Assembly (NCBI RefSeq): GCF_014357575.1
Contig: NZ_JACONW010000017.1
Coordinates: 1-57,292, forward strand
DNA: 57,292 bases
Origin: Pseudomonas folii
GTDB taxonomy: Bacteria; Pseudomonadota; Gammaproteobacteria; Pseudomonadales; Pseudomonadaceae
Direction: 5' to 3'
The position numbers were made by a program, and so were the translations under genes. This document shows, in pieces, positions 9,684 through 17,575 of the stretch. The stretch's first letter is position 1. Each line of letters begins with the position of its first letter. Under the pieces are notes generated by a model, which was given only the letters and a program-made list of their open reading frames with translations, did no database searches and was not told the DNA's origin.

Positions 9684-10703
9684 ATGAGTCACGACAGCAT
9701 CAATTGGGACACTCTGGGTTTCGACTACATCAAAACTGATATGCGCTACCTCTCTCACTGGCGCGATGGCGCATGGGACGAAGGCACGCTGACCGAAGAC
9801 AACGTGCTGCACATCAGCGAAGGCTCCACCGCGCTGCACTACGGCCAGCAGTGTTTCGAAGGCCTCAAGGCTTATCGTTGCAAGGACGGCTCGATCAACC
9901 TGTTCCGCCCAGACCAGAACGCCCTGCGTATGCAGCGCAGCTGTGGCCGTCTGTTGATGCCGCAAGTGCCGACTGAGGTATTCATCGAGGCCTGCAAAAA
10001 AGTCGTTGCGGCCAACGAACGTTTCATCCCGCCTTACGGTTCTGGTGGCGCGCTGTACCTGCGTCCGTTCGTGATCGGCGTGGGTGACAACATCGGCGTG
10101 CGTACTGCGCCCGAGTTCATTTTCTCGATCTTCTGCATTCCGGTCGGCGCCTACTTCAAAGGTGGCCTGAAGCCGAACAACTTCGTCATTTCCGGCTACG
10201 ACCGCGCAGCGCCACAAGGCACAGGCGCAGCCAAGGTCGGCGGTAACTACGCCGCCAGCCTGATGCCAGGTTCCGAGGCCAAGAAGCTGAGCTTTGCTGA
10301 TGCTATCTACCTGGATCCGCAAACCCATACCAAGATTGAAGAAGTCGGTTCGGCCAACTTTTTTGCGATCACTCACGACGATGTGTTCGTGACGCCCAAG
10401 TCGCCTTCTGTGCTGCCGGGTATCACCCGTCTGTCGCTGATCGAACTGGCGCAGAGCCGTCTGGGCCTGAAAGTGGTTGAAGGTGACGTGTTCATCGACA
10501 AGATCGCTGACTTCAAAGAAGCCGGGGCCTGTGGCACCGCTGCGGTGATCACGCCAATCGGCGGGATTTCGTACAAGGACAAGCTGCACGTGTTCTACAG
10601 CGAAACCGAAGTCGGCCCTGTGACCCGCAAGCTCTACGCTGAGCTGACCGGCGTACAGTCCGGCGACGTTGAAGCGCCAGCAGGCTGGATCGTCAAGGTT
10701 TGA
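9684..10703 (+). CDS. ilvE: Branched-chain amino acid aminotransferase
   Basis: Fold-type IV PLP aminotransferase that interconverts Leu/Ile/Val and their 2-oxo acids. The 339-residue form matches the longer branched-chain aminotransferase class. Visible family features are STALHYGQQCFEGLKAYR, the PLP lysine in AAKVGGNYAASL, EEVGSANFFAI, and VLPGITRLSLIELA. The reading frame extends to 9669, but ATG 9684 is preceded by GAGGG at a good spacing. A REPIN follows, so it is probably monocistronic. The organism may have more than one such enzyme, so the symbol is by family rather than proven orthology. Confidence 0.9.
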   Translation: MSHDSINWDTLGFDYIKTDMRYLSHWRDGAWDEGTLTEDNVLHISEGSTALHYGQQCFEGLKAYRCKDGSINLFRPDQNALRMQRSCGRLLMPQVPTEVFIEACKKVVAANERFIPPYGSGGALYLRPFVIGVGDNIGVRTAPEFIFSIFCIPVGAYFKGGLKPNNFVISGYDRAAPQGTGAAKVGGNYAASLMPGSEAKKLSFADAIYLDPQTHTKIEEVGSANFFAITHDDVFVTPKSPSVLPGITRLSLIELAQSRLGLKVVEGDVFIDKIADFKEAGACGTAAVITPIGGISYKDKLHVFYSETEVGPVTRKLYAELTGVQSGDVEAPAGWIVKV

Positions 10704-10710
10704 TGTAAAC

Positions 10711-10786
10711 CTGTAGGAGCTGCCGAAGGCTGCGAACGAGGCTGTGTCAGACAGACCGCTTTCGCAGCCTTCGGCAGCTCCTACAG
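10711..10786. repeat. REPIN, family A
   Basis: Inverted pair of REP sequences: CTGTAGGAGCTGCCGAAGGC on the left and its complement on the right, separated by about 30 bp. Same family as those at 148-222, 12811-12884 and 54929-55001. Confidence 0.9.
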
Positions 10787-10793
10787 ATCTCCG

Positions 10794-11798
10794 TTATTTC
10801 GTGGAATCTGTCTCCTTCGCCGGCCCCAATACAATCACCAGGTGCCGCAAGTCTTCCACACTCAAACCGATGCTCTTGCCCGACGGGCTCTCGCTCACTT
10901 CACCCAGCGCATACACCGTAAAGAACTTCACCTCTTCGGCATGGCTCAGCAGTTCGCTGATGTATCGGCTGGAGCGGTAAGCTTTCATCTGCGCAGGCGA
11001 CACATACAGCGTCACCAGTTTGCCCTCAAGCCGGTCGAAGAACTTGAACTTGAACCCCAGTCCGTAGCGCTCTACCAGACCGCCGCCGTACAGCACCCGA
11101 CCGTTATCGCCCAACTTCGCGTACTTGATATGCCGGAAGTAGGAGCGCAGCGTCAGTTCGCCCTGGCCAGGCACCTTCAGGGTCAGCAGCTTGAAGTCAT
11201 CGGCGGATAACTGCGCTTTAGCCTGGCGATAGCTGTCGACCAGACGTTCAAGGTTGTTGGTGCGGGTTTCGCTGTCGCGAGGAGGCTTTGCTGCTGGAGG
11301 CTTAACGGAAATAGGTTCATCCGCTGCCTCTACGGCAACAGCAGCAGGTTTGGCTTCTTTGGTTTTTGCTGCGCCCGGCGTCTTGATGGCTGGATCAAAG
11401 ACATCGATATAGTCATCCAGCTTGCGCTTGGCTTTGCGGATGCGCGTCTGTGGTTCGGTTTCTTCGCTATCAGCGGGCTGCTGGTTTTCTTCAGCCTGCT
11501 CATCGATCCACTCACAATCGGCATGATGATTGGAGTGCGGGTTAGCGCGAAAGTGAGCAGACACAAACGTCGGATTGTCCTGCGGCTTCACGTCGTAACG
11601 CACGCCCGTAATCTTCGCCCCGAGTCTGCGACAGGGCTCGGTCGAACAGAGAAACTCAAAGCGCTGCCGAGGTTCTTCCTGAGAAAAGTATTCCCGTCGC
11701 GCAGCGCTGATCGACAACTCCTCCTGGAGCTCGACACAGAACGCACGGGTGATGGTTTTGTTGGTTTTCATCTGGCAGGCCCGACAGGTCAGAAGCAC
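10794..11798 (-). CDS. Unrecognised protein with N-terminal Cys/His cluster
   Basis: I do not recognise this 334-residue protein with certainty. The N-terminal 90 residues hold a possible zinc site: CRAC near the start, LCSTEPC (about 50-56), and HFRANPHSNHHADCEW (about 82-97). The last pattern resembles the HFRH...C motif of CoiA-like or related competence/repair proteins. A low-complexity Lys/Ala/Pro/Glu linker follows (about 100-180), then a compact alpha/beta domain (VLYGGGLVERYGLGFKFKFFDRLEGKLVTLYVSP). The start is uncertain: GTG 11798 keeps the CRAC motif, while ATG 11771 would lose it. Neither has a good ribosome binding site. It lies between REPINs. Confidence 0.6.
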   Translation of the reverse strand: MLLTCRACQMKTNKTITRAFCVELQEELSISAARREYFSQEEPRQRFEFLCSTEPCRRLGAKITGVRYDVKPQDNPTFVSAHFRANPHSNHHADCEWIDEQAEENQQPADSEETEPQTRIRKAKRKLDDYIDVFDPAIKTPGAAKTKEAKPAAVAVEAADEPISVKPPAAKPPRDSETRTNNLERLVDSYRQAKAQLSADDFKLLTLKVPGQGELTLRSYFRHIKYAKLGDNGRVLYGGGLVERYGLGFKFKFFDRLEGKLVTLYVSPAQMKAYRSSRYISELLSHAEEVKFFTVYALGEVSESPSGKSIGLSVEDLRHLVIVLGPAKETDSTK

Positions 11799-11843
11799 GT
11801 CGTAGTGTCTTTGACATAACTGTGTCCTGCAATAGACACCAAA

Positions 11844-11928
11844 CCGGTAGGAGCCAACTTGTTGGCGAGGCAGAGTGTCTGATATACCGCGTCAAGCCTC
11901 TCGCGAACAAGTTCGCTCCTACCGGTTT
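11844..11928. repeat. REPIN, family C
   Basis: Inverted pair CCGGTAGGAGCCAACTTGTT / AACAAGTTCGCTCCTACCGG with a 30-bp centre. It lies between the Cys/His protein gene and the first PheC-like gene. Related copies occur at 13771-13953. Confidence 0.85.
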
Positions 11929-11936
11929 TTCGGGTT

Positions 11937-12725
11937 TTACTGCCCCGGCACTGCCAGCCAGTTACCCACTGCCTTCTGATACGCGCCAGTGGCCTTGCTC
12001 AGATGCAGCCACTGATCGACATAGCCCTTCCAGGCCATGTCGCCGCGAGGCAGCAGATAGGCTTTCTCACCGTATTGCAGAGACTGGGTCGGGTTGATCG
12101 CACACAAACCCGGCAGGCGTTTCTGTTGGTAGAGCGCTTCTGACGCTTCGGTAATCATCACATCAGCTTTTTTATCCAGCAGCTCCTGGAAGATGGTTTT
12201 GTTGTCATGGAACGCTAACTGCGCATTGGGCAAGAAGGCACGGGCGAAGGCCTCGTTGGTGCCACCGGCGGGTTCGATCACGCGCACGGAAGGCTTGTTG
12301 ATCTGCTCAATGGTTTGATACAGCGCCACATCCTCACAACGGGCCAGTGGAATCTTGCCGTCGACGTCCAGCGTGCTGCTGAAGAACACCTTCTTCTGGC
12401 GCTCCAGTGTCACCGAAATCCCGCCCACGGCGATGTCGCATTTCTCGGCGACCATGTCTGGCACCAGCGTCTTCCAGGTGCTCGGCACCCATTGCACCTT
12501 CACCCCAAGGCTTTGCGCCAATGAGCGGGCCAGCTCGATATCAATACCTTCGTACTCGCCGTCTTCGCGCAGGAAAGAATACGGTTTGTAATCACCGGTG
12601 GTGCACACCGCCAGTTGTCCCTCTTGCAACACCTTGTCCAGATGCGACGGCAGTTCCTGTGCCTGGGCAAAACCCGACAGCCCGAAAAGCAGGGCGGCGG
12701 TAGCGCTGTGTTTCATGTTTTTCAT
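11937..12725 (-). CDS. Periplasmic PheC-like protein (cyclohexadienyl dehydratase / solute-binding), copy 1
   Basis: A 262-residue secreted protein with a signal peptide (cleavage probably after AQA at about residue 22). It is built on the amino-acid-binding protein fold: CTTGDYKPYSF, DGEYEGIDIELARSLAQSLGV, WVPSTWKTLVPDM, GGISVTLERQKK, GGTNEAFARAF and NKTIFQELLDKKADVMIT. The closest family I know is periplasmic cyclohexadienyl dehydratase PheC (prephenate or arogenate to phenylpyruvate or phenylalanine), which evolved from such binding proteins and also ends GYVDQWLH. The TEASEALYQ segment keeps a Glu where PheC has its proposed catalytic one. It may be an enzyme or a binding protein. The frame opens earlier, but ATG 12725 gives the signal peptide. 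Paralogue of the next gene upstream. Confidence 0.82.
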   Translation of the reverse strand: MKNMKHSATAALLFGLSGFAQAQELPSHLDKVLQEGQLAVCTTGDYKPYSFLREDGEYEGIDIELARSLAQSLGVKVQWVPSTWKTLVPDMVAEKCDIAVGGISVTLERQKKVFFSSTLDVDGKIPLARCEDVALYQTIEQINKPSVRVIEPAGGTNEAFARAFLPNAQLAFHDNKTIFQELLDKKADVMITEASEALYQQKRLPGLCAINPTQSLQYGEKAYLLPRGDMAWKGYVDQWLHLSKATGAYQKAVGNWLAVPGQ

Positions 12726-12810
12726 AGGAGGAGAAGCTCGAGGGTTGGAGTGATGCTGCGGACGAAGCAAGAACGGAGCCATGTCGCGCAAGCGCGCAAC
12801 CACTCAAACC

Positions 12811-12884
12811 CTGTAGGAGCTGCCGAAGGCTGCGAAGCATTCATCCTGACATACCGCGATCGCAGCCTTCGGCAGCTCCTACAG
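12811..12884. repeat. REPIN, family A, between the two PheC-like genes
   Basis: Inverted REP pair (CTGTAGGAGCTGCCGAAGGC and complement) lying in the short gap between the paralogues. Confidence 0.9.
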
Positions 12885-12897
12885 ATGAACGTTCTTC

Positions 12898-13686
12898 TTA
12901 CTGCCCCGGCACCGCCAGCCAATGACTGACCACGGTCTGATACGTCCCGGTTGCCTTGCTCAGGTGGAGCCATTGATCGACATAGGCCTTCCAGGTGGTG
13001 TCGTCCCGTGGCAGCAGATAGGCCTTCTCGCCGTATTGCATGTAGCGCGTCGGGTTGATCGCACACAGCCCGGGCATGCGTTTCTGCTGATACAGCGCCT
13101 CGGACGAATCGGTAATCATCACATCGGCTTTCTTATCCAGCAGTTGCTGGAAAATCGTCTTGTTGTCGTGGAAGGCCAGTTGCGCCGCAGGCAGATGGGC
13201 GCGCACAAACGCTTCATTGGTGCCACCGGCTGGCTCGATCAGGCGCACGGAGGGCTTGTTGATCTGCTCGATGGTTTGATACAGCGCCTGATCCTCACAG
13301 CGGGTCAACGGGATCTTGCCGTCAACGTCCAGCGTGTTGCTGAAGAACGCCTTCTTCTGGCGTTCCAGAGTCACCGAAACGCCACCCATGGTCACGTCGC
13401 ATTTACCGGCCAGCATGTCCGGCATCAGAGTTTTCCAGGTCGTAGGCACCCACTGAACCTTCACCCCAAGGCTTTGCGCCAGCGAACGGGCCATTTCAAT
13501 GTCGATCCCTTCATATTCGCCATCCTCGCGCAGGAAGGTATAGGGCTTGTAATCCCCCGTGGTGCAGACAGCCAGCTCGCCTGACTGCAGAACCTTGTCT
13601 AGATGCGAGCCTGATTCCTGTGCCAGGGCGAGACTGGAGAAACCGAGCAACAGGGTAGTGGAGAGGTAAAGTTTCTTATTATTCAT
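12898..13686 (-). CDS. Periplasmic PheC-like protein (cyclohexadienyl dehydratase / solute-binding), copy 2
   Basis: Same length (262 residues) and nearly the same sequence as the copy at 11937-12725, so this is a recent tandem duplication. The signal peptide differs most (NNKKLYLSTTLLLGFSSLALA), while the mature parts align without gaps. It keeps CTTGDYKPYTF, GGVSVTLERQKK, GGTNEAFVRAH and DSSEALYQ, where copy 1 has EASEALYQ. The C-terminal GYVDQWLH of copy 1 is AYVDQWLH here. It is transcribed first on the minus strand. Start at ATG 13686 with no strong Shine-Dalgarno; a GTG four codons upstream is possible. No transporter permease genes are adjacent, which argues mildly for an enzyme over a transporter component. 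Confidence 0.82.
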   Translation of the reverse strand: MNNKKLYLSTTLLLGFSSLALAQESGSHLDKVLQSGELAVCTTGDYKPYTFLREDGEYEGIDIEMARSLAQSLGVKVQWVPTTWKTLMPDMLAGKCDVTMGGVSVTLERQKKAFFSNTLDVDGKIPLTRCEDQALYQTIEQINKPSVRLIEPAGGTNEAFVRAHLPAAQLAFHDNKTIFQQLLDKKADVMITDSSEALYQQKRMPGLCAINPTRYMQYGEKAYLLPRDDTTWKAYVDQWLHLSKATGTYQTVVSHWLAVPGQ

Positions 13687-13770
13687 GGCTGGCAACACTC
13701 GAAAGTTAAGTCATAAGGCGGCCGTAATCCTGCCTGACAATGTTCAGCGATGCCATCGTTCGCGGTGCCG

Positions 13771-13953
13771 GGTAGGAGGTAACTTGTTGCCGAGAGTTTG
13801 CCGCGGTGGTCCTGCTCAGACGCCTCTCGCGAACAAGTTCGCTCCTACCGTGCGGCGCGATGCCGTGTTGGTCCTGCTCTGACGCCTCTCGCGAACAAGT
13901 TCGCTCCTACCGTGCGGCGTGATGTCGGGTAGGAGGTAACTTGTTGCCGAGAG
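13771..13953. repeat. Cluster of REP elements, family C
   Basis: Four REP units alternate in orientation: GGTAGGAGGTAACTTGTTGC at 13771, CTCTCGCGAACAAGTTCGCT at 13824 and again at 13886, and the forward unit again at 13927. The two middle units, with their flank CGCTCCTACCGTGCGGCG, are a 62-bp tandem duplication. They occupy the 480-bp gap between the second PheC-like gene and the YitT gene; I see no gene in that gap. Confidence 0.85.
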
Positions 13954-14169
13954 GGTTTGACGCGGTGGTTCCTGTCTTGCGGTTCACGACGCACCAGCTC
14001 AGTGCAATCCGGCGCATAAACAGTGCATTTTCTGAAGATATGCGCATGTTGTACGCATATTTATCTATTTAACGCGCACATCGATCGTTAATTGGGTAAT
14101 CTGTGCGCGCTTTGGCTGGCGCTGCTCAGCCTGCCAATCATTCATCCGTACATCTTCAAAGAGTTCGTC

Positions 14170-14784
14170 ATGACCCAGATCGCCGCCACTCAAACCGTCA
14201 AGCATTCCGTTTTCGAAGACATATTTGCGATCGTCATTGGCACGTTGATGGTGTCCTTTGGGGTGATGATGCTGCGTCAGGTCGGCGGTGTGACTGGCAG
14301 CAGTGCCGGGATCGCCTTTCTGATCAGCTACGCGACCCACTTGTCATTCGGCGTGGCCTTTTTCCTGATCAACCTGCCGTTTTATTATCTGGCCATCCGC
14401 CGTATGGGCTGGGCTTTCACCATCAAGACCTTCTGCTCGGTAGCGCTGGTGTCGATCTTCTCCGAGCTGCACGCGCGGTTCATCCACATCGACCAATTGC
14501 AGCCAATCTACGCGGCGCTGTTCGGCAATATCATGATGGGCCTGGGGTTCATCGTTCTGTTCCGGCACAAGGCGAGCCTGGGCGGTATCAATATTCTTGC
14601 GCTGTACCTGCAAGACCGCATCGGTCTGCGCGCGGGCAAGTTGCAGATGGTAGTGGACGTACTCGTGGTGCTGGGCTCGCTGTACCTTGTCAGCCTGCCG
14701 ATACTGCTGGCATCCATCGCCGGTGCCATCGTGCTCAACCTGATCATCGCAGTGAATCATCGGCCGCATCGCTATACCGCGTGA
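14170..14784 (+). CDS. YitT family membrane protein
   Basis: A 204-residue integral membrane protein with five or six transmembrane helices. Typical of the YitT/DUF161 group are the early glycine-rich GGVTGSSAGIAFLISY and the central SLGGINILALYLQDRIGLRAGKLQMVVDV, both of which recur in this family. No biochemical role is established that I can name. The frame begins at 14092, but ATG 14170 (MTQIAATQTVKHSVF) is the likely start because the preceding hydrophobic stretch is atypical. It ends at a terminator that also faces the minus-strand small gene at 14903-15133. Confidence 0.85.
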   Translation: MTQIAATQTVKHSVFEDIFAIVIGTLMVSFGVMMLRQVGGVTGSSAGIAFLISYATHLSFGVAFFLINLPFYYLAIRRMGWAFTIKTFCSVALVSIFSELHARFIHIDQLQPIYAALFGNIMMGLGFIVLFRHKASLGGINILALYLQDRIGLRAGKLQMVVDVLVVLGSLYLVSLPILLASIAGAIVLNLIIAVNHRPHRYTA

Positions 14785-14810
14785 TGCCCTTTCGGGAGGC
14801 AGAAAAAACA

Positions 14811-14846
14811 AGAGCAAGCCCTGGTGAGGGGCCTGCTCTTTTTTTT
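14811..14846 (+). terminator. Terminator after YitT gene
   Basis: Stem AGAGCA(A)GCCC / GGGC(C)TGCTCT followed by eight T residues. An A run on the other side suggests it could also act on minus-strand transcription. Confidence 0.85.
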
Positions 14847-14902
14847 CGCGGTGTTTCACTGGTTGTTACTCTGGGGGTAGTTACTCTGGGTAGCTACTCT
14901 GG

Positions 14903-15133
14903 CTATTTATCTGACCGATAGCTGATTGCCGCATAACTACTGGTTGAATGCGACTGAAGTTCTCGGGTCAGTTGCCCAAGAGTTCGCAGACTCTTCAAGG
15001 TCTGGTTCACCTGAAAGCCACGTTTGAGAATTACTGCCTGCTGATCAAAACGTTTTAGCGTTGAGTCAAATACGGCGGGTGCAGCCTCAAGTGACTCCAG
15101 ATCCTGTCGGTGCGAATGTCCAGTTAAAGCCAT
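14903..15133 (-). CDS. Small conserved-looking protein downstream of manganese catalase
   Basis: A 76-residue hydrophilic protein with no recognisable domain. The translation start is very well supported: AAGGAGGTAACC sits directly before ATG 15133. It follows the manganese catalase gene by 49 bp on the same strand, so the two are probably co-transcribed. The composition (Ser, Gln, Leu, Arg; no Cys) suggests a small helical protein, with a helical middle part around residues 20-60. A role in oxidative-stress response is only inferred from the neighbour. Confidence 0.72.
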   Translation of the reverse strand: MALTGHSHRQDLESLEAAPAVFDSTLKRFDQQAVILKRGFQVNQTLKSLRTLGQLTRELQSHSTSSYAAISYRSDK

Positions 15134-15182
15134 GGTTACCTCCTTTTCAGTTCGGGGTTTGCGTCAGCGTTTGTTCAAACGA

Positions 15183-16067
15183 TCAAGCGTCTTTGCCTTG
15201 TACAAAACCTGAGCCCAGATCCGCTGCAGTGATCGGGTTGGACTCCGGATCGGACATGGTCCGGGTTTTCATATTCAGCAGTACGTCTTCATCTTCATCT
15301 GACAACACGACCGATGCGCTACCGTCGCCACCATCAACCGCAGGCTCTGGTGATTCAACGTATTCCCACTCTTCACCCTCATTCCATGGACCGCGCACAT
15401 CAGGCCCGCCAGTGGACAAGTTGAAGTACACATTGGTGAACTCAGGCATGCCGGGCAACTTGCCTTGCGGGAAGTTAGGCTGGATGGAATGCAGCGCTTT
15501 TTCGAACGATTTCTGGTGAGCAATTTCCCGGGTCATCAGGAAGCCCAAGGCTTCTTTGACACCTGGATCGTCAGTCACATTCATCAGGCGCTCATAGACA
15601 ATCTTGGCCCGTGCTTCAGCGGCGATGTTGGAACGGAAGTCTGCCGTCGGTTCGCCGATGGTATCGACATAAGCGGAAGTCCATGGCACGCCAGCCGAGT
15701 TGGTCAGTGGAGCACCGCCGCCATACAACAGGCTGGTGATGTGCGAATCGTTACCGGCGCCATTGATAGCCCGATAAAGCTCGCCTTCTTCTTGTACGCC
15801 TTCAGCCAATTGACCTTTGCCGCCACGGTTAAGCATGCAGATAATCGAGCCAATGATTTCCAGGTGGCTCAGCTCTTCGGTGGCGATGTCCATCAACAAG
15901 TCTTTACGGCCTGGATCTTCTTCAGCCAGGGCTTGAGTGAAGTAGCGCGCTGCTGCGGCCAATTCACCTTGAGCGCCACCAAATTGCTCCAGCAAAAGAT
16001 TCGCCAAACCTGGGTTTGGTCTTGCCACGCGCACGGTGTATTGCAAACGTCGGTTATGTAAAAACAT
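15183..16067 (-). CDS. Manganese catalase
   Basis: Non-haem dimanganese catalase, ferritin-like fold, disproportionating H2O2. At 294 residues it matches the KatN-type length. The start chosen is MFLHNRRLQYTVRV at 16067, preceded by GAGGAA; the frame opens 10 codons earlier. Dimanganese ligand motifs are visible: an early Glu region in QFGGAQGELAAAARYF, EELSHLEIIGS (Glu and His), and the second pair in RAKIVYERLMN and TREIAHQKSFEKAL. The acidic C-terminal tail after about residue 240 is variable. It is followed by a small gene, probably in one operon; its own upstream region is long and holds no gene. Confidence 0.93.
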   Translation of the reverse strand: MFLHNRRLQYTVRVARPNPGLANLLLEQFGGAQGELAAAARYFTQALAEEDPGRKDLLMDIATEELSHLEIIGSIICMLNRGGKGQLAEGVQEEGELYRAINGAGNDSHITSLLYGGGAPLTNSAGVPWTSAYVDTIGEPTADFRSNIAAEARAKIVYERLMNVTDDPGVKEALGFLMTREIAHQKSFEKALHSIQPNFPQGKLPGMPEFTNVYFNLSTGGPDVRGPWNEGEEWEYVESPEPAVDGGDGSASVVLSDEDEDVLLNMKTRTMSDPESNPITAADLGSGFVQGKDA

Positions 16068-16724
16068 GGAATGATTCCTCAACTTTATCTTGGCCAAAAC
16101 GGCTGTGTGGTCATCTTTGTGGCCACAGGAAAGAGAGCAATTGAAAAGAAGTACCGTTCCAGAAAGTTGACCAGCGGTATTAAAATTTTAGAACTTGCAA
16201 GTTGATAGACTCGACTGAGTGTTTATCGTCGTATAAATGCACTTTTTTGGATGGTTGGTCGTTGTTGAGTAGCTATTAGCCATGCTGTAAGTACTTACAA
16301 GGCACAGACTGAACCCAGTCGACGTGGGACCGGCTTTAGCCGGGAAGGCTGCGTTGCTGACGATGAAAATGTGTCGACTGTACTGGCCTATTCCCGGCTA
16401 AAGCCGGTCCCACGGCGATGAACGGGCGCAGGAACCTTGGTGGCGACGATAGATTTTGCATTTAGGCCATTTATCGAAGCCTACGCTAACGCCTACATAT
16501 TGATTGGTTCTATTGCGGAAACTTCTTACGCCATTTGAAGTACTGTCTTATTGCTATATTTTTCTTTTAAAACCTTACCTTATAAGCACTTGCGAGGTGA
16601 AAAGCATGTAGCTAGTCTCCGCTCCGTTGCTTAAACAAGCGACCGGATTTGACGATCCGAATCCTCAGTAAAGTACATCTCTTAAGGAATGTTTCTGGCG
16701 TTCATCTACGCTTGAAACATACTT
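16068..16724. other. Gene-poor interval upstream of manganese catalase
   Basis: About 650 bp with no convincing gene. It contains one family B REPIN (16324-16413) and an AT-richer stretch (16490-16600). The catalase promoter should lie at the left end on the minus strand, and the promoter of the C4-like RNA at the right end. I cannot assign either precisely. Confidence 0.5.
16324..16413. repeat. REPIN, family B
   Basis: Inverted pair GTGGGACCGGCTTTAGCCGG / CCGGCTAAAGCCGGTCCCAC with a 40-bp centre. Each half is itself a small GGCTTTAGCC hairpin. Confidence 0.9.
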
Positions 16725-16729
16725 TATGG

Positions 16730-16810
16730 CGGTTGTGCGTCGGAGGCCTTCGGGTCTGCCGGTGTGTTTGTGCTTTGCTGAGACCGGTTCGTCAACCCTC
16801 GCACAACTGC
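16730..16810 (+). ncRNA. C4 antisense RNA-like element
   Basis: A structured stretch just upstream of a BRO-N antirepressor gene. An outer stem pairs GTTGTGCG (16732-16739) with CGCACAAC (16800-16807). Inside is CGGAGGCC-TTCG-GGTCTGCCG, a UUCG-capped hairpin with one bulged G, followed by a CCGGT...ACCGG stem and GTTCGTCAACCC. This layout and wording match what I recall of the C4 antisense RNA family, first known from phages P1 and P7, where it silences the downstream antirepressor. The genomic position fits that role. A covariance-model match would settle it. Confidence 0.68.
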
Positions 16811-16845
16811 CACCCTTTATCCCGTTCAGCGGGTAAAGGATGGCA
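16808..16845 (+). promoter_or_regulatory. Long hairpin between C4-like RNA and BRO-N gene
   Basis: The left arm TGCCACCCTTTATCCCG and the right arm CGGGTAAAGGATGGCA fold into a long imperfect stem with a four- to five-base loop, 27 bp before the BRO-N start. It could be the terminator of the C4 RNA, without a clean T run, or part of the antisense target. Function is inferred. Confidence 0.5.
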
Positions 16846-16871
16846 AGCCATGACCGAACGGAGTTCAACGG

Positions 16872-17396
16872 ATGCAAGCGCTTCAACCCCAGCCAACTCG
16901 CTCAACCGATTGTTTCGAACCGCTGCTGTTCGTCCGCCATCAGCGCATGCTTCGCGCGCTGATGCTCGAAGGGCAGGGCTGGTTCTGTCTGCAGGATCTC
17001 GCACGCCTCATGGGCAAAGCACTGGACCAACGTTCCACTTACAAACTCGACCCGGACCAGTACCGTAATGCCTGGCTGCTGGCCAGCGCTCAATGGAGCA
17101 AACAGATACTGATCAGCGAATCCGGTGCCTACGCCATGCTGGTTCACCACTATGTGCCGGAAAACCGTGCCTTGCGCCGCTGGCTGACCCACGAAGTCAT
17201 GCCCCTCCTGCGTGAGGCTCCACACACCCAACAACCCAGCCTCAGCATGATGCAGTGGCCCGGCAAAAGTCTGTGTCTGCTGCAATGGGAAAACGAACAG
17301 TGGATCAAACTGCGCGACATGCCGGACGTGCTGCCCGCACCTCAAGTATGGGAAAAGCCATGGTGGCGCAAAGCTCTGGACATGACTCGTCAGTAA
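16872..17396 (+). CDS. BRO-N domain (prophage antirepressor-like) protein
   Basis: A 174-residue protein with the BRO N-terminal domain. The signs are FEPLLFVRHQRMLRAL and GWFCLQDLARLMGKAL near residues 15-50, then ISESGAYAMLVHHYVPENRALRRWLTHEVMPLLRE (about 82-116), the classic core of phage antirepressors. After it comes a short Trp-rich tail with no second recognisable domain. Start at ATG 16872 after GGAG. No other phage genes are nearby. The preceding C4-like RNA suggests expression is held down by antisense control, as for Ant of phages P1/P7. Such lone genes recur in pseudomonads, but their present function is unknown to me. Confidence 0.88.
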   Translation: MQALQPQPTRSTDCFEPLLFVRHQRMLRALMLEGQGWFCLQDLARLMGKALDQRSTYKLDPDQYRNAWLLASAQWSKQILISESGAYAMLVHHYVPENRALRRWLTHEVMPLLREAPHTQQPSLSMMQWPGKSLCLLQWENEQWIKLRDMPDVLPAPQVWEKPWWRKALDMTRQ

Positions 17397-17575
17397 CCCG
17401 ACATACGTCCAGACGCTTGATGAAACCCGTATTCAACAGCCGTGATTAGCCCCGTTCAGCCCACAAAAAAAACAGCCACACTCGATCCAGTTTTCTTTTT
17501 TTATAGTTAATTCAGACTTATACAGCCAGCTATCGGCAAACGAGTTTATTTTGCTGGAAACCTCATTCTAGAGCC

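Noticed and set aside
13771..13953. CRISPR-like repetition
   Set aside because: The units are alternating REP elements with unequal spacing, not identical direct repeats with unique spacers, and there are no cas genes.
16430..16450. GGAACC as a possible Hrp box
   Set aside because: No CCAC-N2-A at the required distance downstream and no effector-like gene follows.
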